Notes: generated by a model from the sequence alone, not told the origin. A stretch of 12,863 nt of DNA from Candidatus Nomurabacteria bacterium (GCA_031278275.1 JAITKW010000030.1:1-12863); one strand, 5' to 3'; shown: positions 1 through 7,224, numbered from the stretch's first letter. Numbers and translations are program-made.

Positions 1-44
1 AAATGTCACCCTAAAAGACGACAATTCCACATCTCACCCGAACA

Positions 45-119
45 TGGCTGGGTCGGTAGGGATCGAACCTACGAATGCAGGGACCAAAACCCTGTGCCTT
101 ACCACTTGGCGACGACCCA
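45..119 (-). tRNA. tRNA-Gln (anticodon UUG) with encoded CCA
   Basis: The reverse complement folds as a full cloverleaf. The acceptor stem is TGGGTCG paired with CGACCCA. The D arm is GCCAAGTGGTAAGGC. The anticodon stem CAGGG/CCCTG closes the loop TTTTGGT, giving anticodon TTG, which reads CAA as glutamine. The T arm is GTAGG-TTCGATC-CCTAC. The discriminator is G, as is usual for tRNA-Gln, and the 3' CCA is encoded at 45-47. The U1-A72 end of the acceptor stem is also typical of bacterial tRNA-Gln. It is a single tRNA with no neighbouring tRNA genes and is transcribed divergently from the membrane-protein gene at 195. Confidence 0.96.
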
Positions 120-128
120 ATAACAAGC

Positions 129-157
129 AATATATCATAAAAATGATTATTTGAAAA
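129..157 (-). promoter_or_regulatory. Putative promoter of tRNA-Gln
   Basis: On the minus strand, TTTTCA (152-157) and TATATT (129-134) are separated by 17 bp. Transcription would start near 122, a few bases before the mature tRNA 5' end. The -35 box is weak. The site shares a 75-bp spacer with the divergent promoter of the gene at 195. Confidence 0.45.
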
Positions 158-179
158 GCTAGCAACCATGAAAGATGTA

Positions 180-188
180 TGATACAAT
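180..188 (+). promoter_or_regulatory. Extended -10 promoter placed for a leaderless mRNA
   Basis: TGATACAAT (TGn extension plus TACAAT at 183-188) ends exactly 6 bases before the ATG at 195. Transcription would then begin at or next to the A of the start codon. No good -35 box lies at the usual distance and no Shine-Dalgarno sequence precedes the ATG. The same arrangement recurs at 7225-7233 and 8484-8492. Confidence 0.5.
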
Positions 189-194
189 TGGGTT

Positions 195-743
195 ATGTAT
201 AAAGTTAACACTAAGTATTTGTATAAAAACTTGCCACGTTTTGCAGTTTTTGGTTTAGTTGGGCTGATTTTTCTTGTTGTAGGGGTTCTGCAATTCCTAT
301 CAATGAAAAAAGTAATTGACGGTAGGTCTGGGGTATGGATAGGGGCAAAAGCAGAGGTAGTGACAGAGGGATTTACAACATTTCTGTTGCCTTTCGCAAT
401 ACTTCCCTTAATATTCATACTTATCTTCGTAATTCATTGCATCAATATTCACAGAAAAGTCAAAAAAATTCATTATTTGGAGCGGTACGGAATATTGGTG
501 AAAGATTTGCCATATGAAATGCAGGATTCTGGTATGGTTGTTAACGACGTGCCAATCAAAAGAATTGCCATAGAATATACTTTGCAAGATGGAACGAAGA
601 CCTTTTTGTTCGGTGAAAAGCGTTTAGACAATAAACTTGGCGATGCTGATGGCAAGGTTGATATGCTGATTGACCCAAATGACCAAAGCAATTATTATAT
701 TGATTTTAATATCTCTGTCGCTGAAGTGCCAAAAATTGGCTAA
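195..743 (+). CDS. DUF3592-like two-helix membrane protein
   Basis: This 182-residue protein has two hydrophobic helices at about residues 15-36 and 62-84. They are separated by a short loop rich in charged and small residues and followed by a soluble C-terminal domain from about 90 to 172. The end of that domain has the pattern VDMLIDPNDQSNYYIDF, which resembles the closing strand of DUF3592-type membrane proteins, where a PxxxxNYxxD-like sequence is common. The basic segment after helix 2 (HRKVKKIH) suggests that both the N-terminus and the soluble domain face the cytoplasm. No catalytic motif is visible and the function is unknown. The ATG at 195 has no Shine-Dalgarno site but sits 6 bases after an extended -10 box. 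The stop codon lies 1 base from the convergent iscU-like stop. The family assignment is moderate; the membrane topology is clearer. Confidence 0.8.
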   Translation: MYKVNTKYLYKNLPRFAVFGLVGLIFLVVGVLQFLSMKKVIDGRSGVWIGAKAEVVTEGFTTFLLPFAILPLIFILIFVIHCINIHRKVKKIHYLERYGILVKDLPYEMQDSGMVVNDVPIKRIAIEYTLQDGTKTFLFGEKRLDNKLGDADGKVDMLIDPNDQSNYYIDFNISVAEVPKIG

Positions 744-744
744 A

Positions 745-1137
745 TCACTTTTGGTCTCCGCGATAATCTTCAATCGCTTTCGTCAAAGCTTGGTCGCCCA
801 GAACTGAACAATGAAACTTATGTTTTGGCAACCCACCCAAGTTTTCCGCAATTTCCTCCGGACTGACCGCCAACGCCTCGTCCAAAGTTTTGCCCTTGAC
901 AATTTCCGACAAAACCGAAGTGCTGGCAATCGCAGACGCACAACCGTAAGTTTTCCACCGCACATCAACAATCACATCATCTTCAATTTTCAACAACATC
1001 AACATTTGGTCACCGCAAACCACATTTCCCACCAACCCTCGTGCGTTAAAATCAAACTGGTTTTCCTCGCCCATCAACCAATTTTTCGGCTCCAAAAAAT
1101 GCTGCTTTACTTTGTCTGAATATATCCAATCATTCAT
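745..1137 (-). CDS. IscU/NifU-type iron-sulfur cluster scaffold
   Basis: This 130-residue protein matches the length and pattern of the IscU/NifU N-terminal scaffold family, on which nascent [2Fe-2S] or [4Fe-4S] clusters are built before transfer to apoproteins. The three cluster-ligand cysteines are present: Cys41 in GNVVCGDQM, with the conserved Asp43 two residues later; Cys66 in YGCASAIASTS; and Cys110 in KHKFHCSVLG. The chaperone-contact region reads LPKHK, whereas IscU has LPPVK, so recognition by an HscA-type chaperone is uncertain. It is the last gene of the nrdD-nrdG-nifS-iscU operon. Its ATG overlaps the end of the cysteine desulfurase gene by 8 bases and is preceded by a good AGGAGA site 5-6 bases upstream. 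The desulfurase next door would supply sulfur directly to this scaffold. The product call is strong; the choice between the iscU and nifU names is not resolvable here. Confidence 0.93.
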   Translation of the reverse strand: MNDWIYSDKVKQHFLEPKNWLMGEENQFDFNARGLVGNVVCGDQMLMLLKIEDDVIVDVRWKTYGCASAIASTSVLSEIVKGKTLDEALAVSPEEIAENLGGLPKHKFHCSVLGDQALTKAIEDYRGDQK

Positions 1138-2290
1138 TTTTATCTCCTATTTTTACAGTTGAAATCGCCCTTAATTTCCATACAATTTCCGGCAACACAC
1201 GCATGACGTAATTTACGTCTTTCATGTCATTGTCCAACCCAAAACTGAACCTGATGGAGCCATGAGCCAATTCCGGATCAGCCTTAATCGCCATCAAAAC
1301 GTGGCTGGGTTTGCCATCACCACTCGCACACGCCGAACCAGTGGAAACTTCTACGCCGACTTCATCAAGTGCCAACAAAATAGATTCACCTTCCGCACCA
1401 GCAAACGACACGTTCAAAGTATTCGGCAAAGATCCGTCACCATTCACGGTCGTAAACGGGATTTTTTTCAAAATCTGCCGTTGCAATTCATCGCGCAATT
1501 TCGCAATTTTTTGATATTTTTCAATCATATTTTTCGCCATTTTTGCCGCTAGCCCAAACCCCACAACACCAAGCGTACTGTCCGTGCCCGCCCGCCGTCC
1601 ATTTTCCTGATGACCACCAACAATTAGTGGCAAAAATGGCGCACCCGTTCGCACGAACAAAGCGCCAGCACCTTTTGGGCCATAAATCTTGTGCGCACTC
1701 ATCGTCAAATAATCCACAGCCAAATCTTTCACATCAACAGCTATTTTGCTAACCGCTTGCACCGCATCTGTGTGCATTAAAGCACCAGCTTTTTGGGCGA
1801 GCTGAGTAATTTTTGCAATGTCTTGCACGGTGCCAATTTCATTATTCGCCAGCATTACCGAAACCAACGCCGTTTTTTCATTCAAGACTTTATTAAACTC
1901 CGAAATTCGCAATTTGCCTTTTTCGTCAACTGGCGCATGCCACACTTTCCAACCTTTTTTTTCCAATTTTTGTGCGCTAGCCAGCACGCAGGGGTGTTCA
2001 ATCGCACTGACAATTATTTCATTTCTGTTGCCAAAATCTCTTTCCGCCAAAATATTAAACACGGTATTATTCGCTTCTGAACCGCCAGAATTAAAGATAA
2101 TTTCAGACGGTTCGGCCCCTATCAGCGCTGCCACATTCGCGCGAGCTTTTTCAATCGCTTGTCGCGCCAACCGGCCATCTTTGTGCATGCTTGAAGCGTT
2201 ACCAAACAATTCAATAATGGCTCTCATCGACCGCCGTGCATTTTCGCTAAGTGGCGTGGTGGCATTATTATCCAAATATATTCGCCTCAT
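1130..2290 (-). CDS. Cysteine desulfurase (NifS/IscS type)
   Basis: This 386-residue, fold-type I PLP enzyme converts cysteine to alanine and delivers persulfide sulfur for Fe-S cluster assembly. The N-terminal YLDNNATTP signature is at residues 5-13. His99 (EHP) and Asp175 (HTDAVQ) match the PLP-stacking and pyridine-nitrogen positions. Lys201 in SAHKIYGPKG is the PLP Schiff-base lysine. The mobile active-site cysteine is Cys321 in STGSACASG. The long loop around Cys321 and the overall length fit the group I NifS/IscS class rather than SufS. The ATG overlaps the nrdG stop (ATGA), and the 3' end overlaps the iscU-like start by 8 bases, so translation is probably coupled. The partner scaffold directly downstream supports an ISC/NIF-like role. 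The NrdG activase upstream is a plausible client. Confidence 0.95.
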   Translation of the reverse strand: MRRIYLDNNATTPLSENARRSMRAIIELFGNASSMHKDGRLARQAIEKARANVAALIGAEPSEIIFNSGGSEANNTVFNILAERDFGNRNEIIVSAIEHPCVLASAQKLEKKGWKVWHAPVDEKGKLRISEFNKVLNEKTALVSVMLANNEIGTVQDIAKITQLAQKAGALMHTDAVQAVSKIAVDVKDLAVDYLTMSAHKIYGPKGAGALFVRTGAPFLPLIVGGHQENGRRAGTDSTLGVVGFGLAAKMAKNMIEKYQKIAKLRDELQRQILKKIPFTTVNGDGSLPNTLNVSFAGAEGESILLALDEVGVEVSTGSACASGDGKPSHVLMAIKADPELAHGSIRFSFGLDNDMKDVNYVMRVLPEIVWKLRAISTVKIGDKNE

Positions 2291-2796
2291 TCAACGCTCA
2301 CTATCTCACCCCGTTTTAATTTCAAAAGTCTTTGGTTTTTTGACCCGCGGAACTTCAATGACAAATCTCGTTGTTTTAGCACAAACGGCCCATCAATCAA
2401 CGCATCCAAGATTTTCACCAATTCCCATTTTTCGCCGCCCTCTTTTTTCAAATCCTCATACAAAAAACCCGTAAAAGACCACACGTTCCAACCCAGTTCT
2501 TGTTTTGCAAACTCCGCAATTTCTCGACAAGCTTTTGCTTGCAACATTGGTTCGCCGCCAGAAAAAGTCAACCCGTTTTGCCCACGAAATGACCGCAATT
2601 TTTCTTTCACATAATCAACATCTACAACCACTCCGCCGTTTTCGTCCCACGATTCTGGATTGTGACAACCCTCACAATGACGGCGACAACCTTGACACCA
2701 AACCACTGCGCGCAATCCCTCGCCGTCCACAATGCTGTCGCGCTGAATGGGCCCCGCCAAACGTATTTTTCGTGTTTCAAATGTGGGTTTTTTCAT
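2287..2796 (-). CDS. nrdG: Anaerobic ribonucleotide reductase activating protein, radical SAM
   Basis: This 169-residue radical-SAM enzyme uses a [4Fe-4S] cluster and S-adenosylmethionine to install the glycyl radical on NrdD. The cluster motif CxxxCxxC is Cys37, Cys41 and Cys44 (GCRRHCEGCHNPESW). The SAM-binding GGEP motif is at residues 80-83 (FSGGEPML). The family-typical DALIDGPFVLKQRDLSLKFRGSKNQR block covers 131-156, though it should be read as the diagnostic positions DGPF, D144 and R150-G-S-x-N-Q. The start codon overlaps the nrdD stop (ATGA) and has no strong ribosome-binding site, as expected for coupled translation. It is placed directly after its substrate protein NrdD and directly before two Fe-S assembly genes, which could supply its cluster. 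Confidence 0.96.
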   Translation of the reverse strand: MKKPTFETRKIRLAGPIQRDSIVDGEGLRAVVWCQGCRRHCEGCHNPESWDENGGVVVDVDYVKEKLRSFRGQNGLTFSGGEPMLQAKACREIAEFAKQELGWNVWSFTGFLYEDLKKEGGEKWELVKILDALIDGPFVLKQRDLSLKFRGSKNQRLLKLKRGEIVSVE

Positions 2797-5195
2797 ACTT
2801 TGCCAATTGCCTTTTTTTGCGCTTGTTTTTTGACTTCTTTTTCAGCTTTGATAGAATGTTTGACGCGCGCTTTTTCTTCCGCTTTTTTGGCATCATTCCA
2901 ACGTTCCAAAGAACCCACCAAATATCCCGTAATTCGCCGTAACCGCTCAAAACCAAACTCGCCGTCACTTTCTTTTCGTCCGCAAGACGGACAAATATCG
3001 CCGGAAATAATCCCCGAAAACCCGCACATTGGATCACGATCCACTGGGTGATTAACGCTACCATACCCTACGCCTGCGTCCTTCATTTTGCGGATAATCG
3101 CCTCAAACGCTTCTATATTATTGCTTGTGTCGCCGTCCAATTCAACATACGTGATATGACCTGCGTTGCACAAATTGTGGTACGGCGCTTCTTTTTCAAT
3201 TTTCTCAAACGCCCCAATGTTGTAATATACCGGCACGTGATATGAGTTTGTGTAAAAATCTCGGTCATTCACGCCTTTAATTTCGCCAAATTCCCTGCAA
3301 TCAATTTTCGTAAACCGCCCCGACAAGCCCTCCGCTGGAGTCGCAAGCAAACTGTAATTCAATTGGTGTTTTTGTGCAAGCTCGTCAATGCGGTCACGCA
3401 TATGCCCCACGATTTCCAAGCCCAGCTCTTGCATTTCTTCCGACTCGCCATGATGTTCGCCCGTCATCGCGACTAACGCTTCAGCCAACCCAATAAATCC
3501 AATGGACAACGTGCCGTGCTTGATGACATCTCGCAATTTGTCGTTTGGTTTAAGTTTGTCACTGCCAAACCAGTTGCCCTCGCCCATCAAAAACGGAAAG
3601 TTCCTGACCGTGCATTCGGCTTGGAACTCAAACCGTTCCAAAAGTTGCGCAGCCGCTATATCAATCATTTTATCCAAATCTTTATAAAATTTGTCCCAAT
3701 CGCCCTCTTTTCTTCGCCCCAAAGCAACGCCATTTTTGAGTCCAATACGTGGCAAGTTGATGGTAGTAAACGAGCAGTTGCCACGACCGGGCGTAACGCC
3801 GTCACTTTCCGGAAAAATTGACGCTATCACGCGCGTGCGACAACCCATAGTCGCTACTTCTGATGTGTAATCGCCAGCTTTATAGTATTTCAAATTGAAC
3901 GGCGCGTCCAAAAAAGTGAAATTCGGGAAAAGCCGTTTGCTGGAAACTTCCATTGAGCGTTTATATAAGTCATAATTCGGATCTTCGGGATTGTAATTTA
4001 CGCCCTCCTTGACTTTGAAAATTGAAATTGGAAAAATTGGCGTTTCCCCGCGTCCCAAACCTTTCATGGTCGCCTCCAAGAATGCCTTAATGACCAATCT
4101 CCCTTCCGGCGAAATGTCAGTGCCAAAATTGATGGACGTAAACGGCACTTGTGCGCCAGCACGACTGTGCATGGTATTCAAATTATGCACCAGCCCCTCC
4201 ATAGCTTGAAATGTCTGATTTTCAGTATCAATTGTCGCTTCGGAAATCGTGTTTTTCAGTTGTTTTTCCGTCAAATTAGCCCCAATTTCCGATTTTAATA
4301 ATCCTTGCAAAGTTTTCAAAGGTTTTTTTGCAAGTTGCGGATAAGTTAGTTTGGTTTTTTGTTCGAACTTTTCAACTACCGCCTTGATTTTTTCAACATC
4401 AATTTTTTTGTCGGTCGTGAAATGAATAATTTTCGCCAAATTGGACACCACACTTTTTCGGAAAGTCTTGACCACTCCGGGTGCCATTGCATAATCAAAA
4501 TTGGGGATAGATTGCCCACCGTGTTGTTCGTTTTGGTTGGCTTGCAACAAAATCGCCGCCAGCGCCGCATAACTGCCAATGGAATTGGGCGTGCGCAAAA
4601 ATCCATGTCCAGTATTGAAACCTTTGGCGAATAATTTCAATGGGTCGGATTGGCAACAAGTCAAAGTTCCCGTTGCCCAAAAATCCAAGTCGTGGATATG
4701 AATATCGCCGTTGTCGTGTGCCAAAGCGTGCTCCGGTTTCATCAGGAAAGTTTTGGCAAACTCCTTGCTTCCCTCCGCACCAAACTGCAACATTTTGCCC
4801 ATTGCCGTGTCGCCATCAACATTGGCGTTGCCCCGCTTGACATCACTATCTTCTTCCGCCTTGGCGTGGGCAATCGTTTTGTAAATCTGCATCAAGTTGG
4901 TTTTGGCCGCGCGGATTTGACTGCGTTCTTGACGATAAGCGATGTATTCTTTGGCTGTTTTCTTGTATTTAGACTCTAGCAACACTTCTTCCACAATGTC
5001 TTGGATTTGTTCCACTGAGGGGATTTTTTCCTTGATTTTGGCTTTTGCCCTCACCAAAACTTTCTCAGCCAGCTCCCCAGCTTTTTTATTATCAAACTCT
5101 TCGGTAATATTGGCAGCTTTAGTAATAGCATCAGAAATCTTCTCCAAATTAAACTGCACAACCTTACCATCTCTCTTACGAATAGACTTATACAT
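2793..5195 (-). CDS. nrdD: Anaerobic (class III) ribonucleoside-triphosphate reductase
   Basis: This 800-residue oxygen-sensitive enzyme reduces ribonucleoside triphosphates to dNTPs through a glycyl radical. Residues 1-93 form an ATP-cone (KRDGKVVQF), which senses ATP/dATP. The catalytic barrel includes the conserved CC pair Cys180/181, Cys452 in MGCRTRV and Asn473 in RGNCSFTTINLPRI. The 21-residue spacing from Cys452 to Asn473 equals that of the T4 thiyl cysteine Cys290 and Asn311. The glycyl radical residue is Gly757 in RRITGYLVG. A metal-binding segment precedes it with Cys724, Cys735 and Cys738; the first position of the usual four-cysteine site appears to be Asp721. A lysine-rich tail (783-800) follows the radical loop. 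The ATG at 5195 has a strong AGGAGG site 5 bases upstream. It is the first gene of the nrdDG-nifS-iscU operon and lies behind two NrdR boxes. Confidence 0.97.
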   Translation of the reverse strand: MYKSIRKRDGKVVQFNLEKISDAITKAANITEEFDNKKAGELAEKVLVRAKAKIKEKIPSVEQIQDIVEEVLLESKYKKTAKEYIAYRQERSQIRAAKTNLMQIYKTIAHAKAEEDSDVKRGNANVDGDTAMGKMLQFGAEGSKEFAKTFLMKPEHALAHDNGDIHIHDLDFWATGTLTCCQSDPLKLFAKGFNTGHGFLRTPNSIGSYAALAAILLQANQNEQHGGQSIPNFDYAMAPGVVKTFRKSVVSNLAKIIHFTTDKKIDVEKIKAVVEKFEQKTKLTYPQLAKKPLKTLQGLLKSEIGANLTEKQLKNTISEATIDTENQTFQAMEGLVHNLNTMHSRAGAQVPFTSINFGTDISPEGRLVIKAFLEATMKGLGRGETPIFPISIFKVKEGVNYNPEDPNYDLYKRSMEVSSKRLFPNFTFLDAPFNLKYYKAGDYTSEVATMGCRTRVIASIFPESDGVTPGRGNCSFTTINLPRIGLKNGVALGRRKEGDWDKFYKDLDKMIDIAAAQLLERFEFQAECTVRNFPFLMGEGNWFGSDKLKPNDKLRDVIKHGTLSIGFIGLAEALVAMTGEHHGESEEMQELGLEIVGHMRDRIDELAQKHQLNYSLLATPAEGLSGRFTKIDCREFGEIKGVNDRDFYTNSYHVPVYYNIGAFEKIEKEAPYHNLCNAGHITYVELDGDTSNNIEAFEAIIRKMKDAGVGYGSVNHPVDRDPMCGFSGIISGDICPSCGRKESDGEFGFERLRRITGYLVGSLERWNDAKKAEEKARVKHSIKAEKEVKKQAQKKAIGKV

Positions 5196-5230
5196 TTCCC
5201 TCCTAAATATTGTTTTTTGTTTCTTTTATA

Positions 5231-5246
5231 ACACTATATATGGTGT
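5231..5246. promoter_or_regulatory. NrdR box 1 (proximal to nrdD)
   Basis: ACACTATATATGGTGT matches the known NrdR consensus acaCwATATaTwGtgt at 15 of 16 positions and is nearly palindromic. NrdR is the ATP-cone repressor of ribonucleotide reductase genes and binds paired boxes. This box lies in the 5' leader of nrdD, about 35 bases before the start codon. The nrdR gene itself is not in the window. Confidence 0.85.
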
Positions 5247-5260
5247 ATGTATGATGATAT

Positions 5261-5276
5261 ACGCTACATATAGTGT
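5261..5276. promoter_or_regulatory. NrdR box 2 (distal)
   Basis: ACGCTACATATAGTGT matches the NrdR consensus at 14 of 16 positions. It starts 30 bp from box 1, close to three helical turns, so both boxes lie on the same DNA face, as known NrdR pairs do. It begins a few bases downstream of the predicted transcription start, where bound repressor would block initiation. Confidence 0.82.
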
Positions 5277-5285
5277 GTGGTTATC

Positions 5286-5315
5286 AATATAAACCACCAT
5301 ATGTATTCATGTCAA
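5286..5315 (-). promoter_or_regulatory. Sigma70-like promoter of the nrdD operon
   Basis: On the minus strand a perfect -35 box TTGACA (5310-5315) and TATATT (5286-5291) are separated by 18 bp; a shift of one base (TTATAT) gives 17 bp. The predicted start is near 5279, giving a leader of about 85 bases that contains both NrdR boxes and the AGGAGG site. Confidence 0.65.
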
Positions 5316-5409
5316 TAACTTTTTGCAAAAAATTGTTGTGTTTTTTACAGTTTCTGTTTTTCCGTTCTTCACAACCCTAACGTACCACCAAATTGTAGTT
5401 TTTCCAAAC

Positions 5410-5438
5410 TTTTCATTTTTCATTTTTTGTGTTACATT
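5410..5438 (+). promoter_or_regulatory. Putative promoter of the RCC1-protein gene
   Basis: TTTTCA (5410-5415) is 17 bp from TACATT (5433-5438), which has a TGT extension at 5430-5432. The start would be near 5445, leaving a leader of about 29 bases with a GGAGG site at 5461-5465. The stretch 5316-5409 is A/T-rich and shows no gene or other clear signal. Confidence 0.45.
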
Positions 5439-5473
5439 GTTTATGGTTAGTTTAAGTCGTGGAGGTAACGTAC

Positions 5474-7180
5474 GTGCAGCCGAATGAGAGAAGTGATAAT
5501 TATTTTACCTTAAAGCGGGCGGTAGGTGGTTTTGCACTATCAGTAGCGATTGGGGTTTTGTTGACCAATATTTTACCGGTGGTGGCGGGCGGGACGTTGA
5601 ATAATACCCCAGTGGCAAAGGCGATAGCGGCGGGCGGGGCGCACGCTTGTGCGATTTATAATACGGCGGGGCAAGTGTATTGTTGGGGCGAAAATGACAG
5701 AGGTCAGTTGGGCAATGGCACTAACATAGATAGTAGCGTGCCGGTGGCGGTTGATATGAGCGGTCTGCTGAGTGGCCTAACAGTCAAGAAAGTAGCGGCA
5801 GGATTTGCTCATACTTGTGTGATTGCTGGAGTGGCGAACTCGACCGCAAGTGATGCGGTTTATTGCTGGGGTGCTGGCGACAAGGGGCAACTGGGCAATG
5901 GTTCGGTGGCAGATAGCAATGTGCCGGTGGCGGTGGGCGGGGCTTTGATGAGTTTGTCTGCTGGCGAGGTAGTCGGTGAGGTTTACGCAGGCTTTGCCAC
6001 GACCTGTGCGGTGGTGGTGAGCGGCGGCGCGACTTATTGTTGGGGCGACAATGACGAGGGGCAGTACGGCAATAACACGACAACCTCAAGTAACACGCCG
6101 GTGCTGATGGTATCAAGTTGGGACAACGTTAGTGATTTGGCAATTGGCATGAACCACACTTGCGCAGTATTAAATATGATGGTGCTTTGTAGCGGTGCTG
6201 GGGCAGATGGTCAGCTGGGCAACCAGTCTAATAATGATAGCTTAACGCCGGTAACGGTGCCTTTCGTGGGGCATGATGATGTTACGTCAATTAGTGCTGG
6301 GTTTTTCTTTAGCTGTGCTATGACGACTCGAGCGCTTTTTTATTGTTGGGGCGATGACAGCTCCGGACAGCTGGGCGGTAATGGCGGCACTAACACGGCG
6401 ACTCTATTAAAAGATTTCGGCGATGAAAAATCGCGACCGATTGCCAGCGGTTATGCGCATAGTTGTGCCGGGTTTGAATGTATCGGCGAGAATGGTAGTG
6501 GGCAATTGGGTGATGGTACGACCGTGAGTAAGAGCGCCATGACGGCGGTTGATACTAGCGGGGTGTTGAATGGTTTAACAGCCAAAAGCATTAGTGCGGG
6601 CTTTGATTTTACTTGCTGGATTGCGGGAGGGGCGGATAATGATTTTTATGATGCGGTTTATTGCACGGGTGCGGGGGTTGACGGGCAACTTGGCGATAAT
6701 TCCACCGCCAATTCTTCCGTGCCGGTGGCGGTGGATACGACTAATGTGACAAAGGAAGATGTTTATATTATGTTGGGGACTAGCGAAGATGCTATTACTT
6801 TGTCGCCAGTGCCAAATGGCAATGCGGACGTGGCTAGCTTGGATTTGACAGTGGTGACAAACAATAGCAACGGTTATAATTTAACAATCAAGACAGATGA
6901 AGTGAACTTGGTGTGTGGCGATGGCAATAGTGACAAGATTGTGCCTCAAAGTGCTGATGGTTCGCTGGAAACTAATGCTTGGGGTTTTGGTGTTGGGGCC
7001 AGTGAGCCAACCGCATGGAAAGGCATAGAAGCGAGTGCGAAGCTGATCGCTTCTGGCGCAGCGGCGACAGATGATAGTGGCATAAGCACTAAGGTATGGT
7101 TTGGTGTCAAAGTGGACTACCTCACAGCGGTTTGCAATTATTCTGGCGAGGTGATGTTTTCGGCGGTAGCTACAATTTAA
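5474..7180 (+). CDS. Exported seven-bladed RCC1-repeat surface protein
   Basis: The GTG at 5474 is preferred as start because GGAGG (5461-5465) sits 8 bases upstream. An in-frame GTG at 5459 overlaps that site and would add five residues. The product is 568 residues. A basic N-terminus (LKRAVGG) and a hydrophobic segment ending near VVAGG form a signal peptide or membrane anchor. Seven RCC1 repeats follow, each with a YCWGxNDxGQLGN-like core, enough to close one seven-bladed propeller. Each blade carries two cysteines, and the C-terminal domain of about 140 residues (TNNSNGYNLTIKTD, CNYSGEVMF) carries two more. All 16 cysteines therefore pair, which suggests disulfides and an extracytoplasmic location. 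RCC1 propellers are protein-binding scaffolds, but no ligand can be named. The gene is visibly richer in G+C than its neighbours. A thioredoxin-fold gene follows. Confidence 0.9.
   Translation: MQPNERSDNYFTLKRAVGGFALSVAIGVLLTNILPVVAGGTLNNTPVAKAIAAGGAHACAIYNTAGQVYCWGENDRGQLGNGTNIDSSVPVAVDMSGLLSGLTVKKVAAGFAHTCVIAGVANSTASDAVYCWGAGDKGQLGNGSVADSNVPVAVGGALMSLSAGEVVGEVYAGFATTCAVVVSGGATYCWGDNDEGQYGNNTTTSSNTPVLMVSSWDNVSDLAIGMNHTCAVLNMMVLCSGAGADGQLGNQSNNDSLTPVTVPFVGHDDVTSISAGFFFSCAMTTRALFYCWGDDSSGQLGGNGGTNTATLLKDFGDEKSRPIASGYAHSCAGFECIGENGSGQLGDGTTVSKSAMTAVDTSGVLNGLTAKSISAGFDFTCWIAGGADNDFYDAVYCTGAGVDGQLGDNSTANSSVPVAVDTTNVTKEDVYIMLGTSEDAITLSPVPNGNADVASLDLTVVTNNSNGYNLTIKTDEVNLVCGDGNSDKIVPQSADGSLETNAWGFGVGASEPTAWKGIEASAKLIASGAAATDDSGISTKVWFGVKVDYLTAVCNYSGEVMFSAVATI
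5738..6732 (+). repeat. RCC1 repeat DNA with an identical 14-base word in three blades
   Basis: GTGCCGGTGGCGGT, encoding VPVAV, occurs exactly at 5738-5751, 5921-5934 and 6719-6732. These are the blade ends of repeats 1, 2 and 7, so the outer blades have stayed alike at DNA level while the middle blades have diverged. The repeats are intragenic. Confidence 0.8.
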
Positions 7181-7224
7181 TTTTTCTATAGTATGAAATT
7201 AGTATACAACTTTCTTGTCAACTA

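Noticed and set aside
1818..2474. 218-residue plus-strand open frame
   Set aside because: It lies antisense to the clearly recognised cysteine desulfurase and nrdG genes, and its translation has no family features.
5288..5306. Third NrdR-like box (ACCACCATATGTATTC)
   Set aside because: Only the central CATATG-like core fits; the outer ACAC/GTGT positions do not, and it lies inside the promoter spacer.
5459..5473. GTG at 5459 as the start of the RCC1 protein
   Set aside because: This codon overlaps the GGAGG ribosome-binding site; the GTG at 5474 has the correct 8-base spacing.
5784..6116. 110-residue minus-strand open frame inside the RCC1 gene
   Set aside because: It is antisense to the repeats; its proline- and serine-rich composition is a by-product of the repeated glycine codons.
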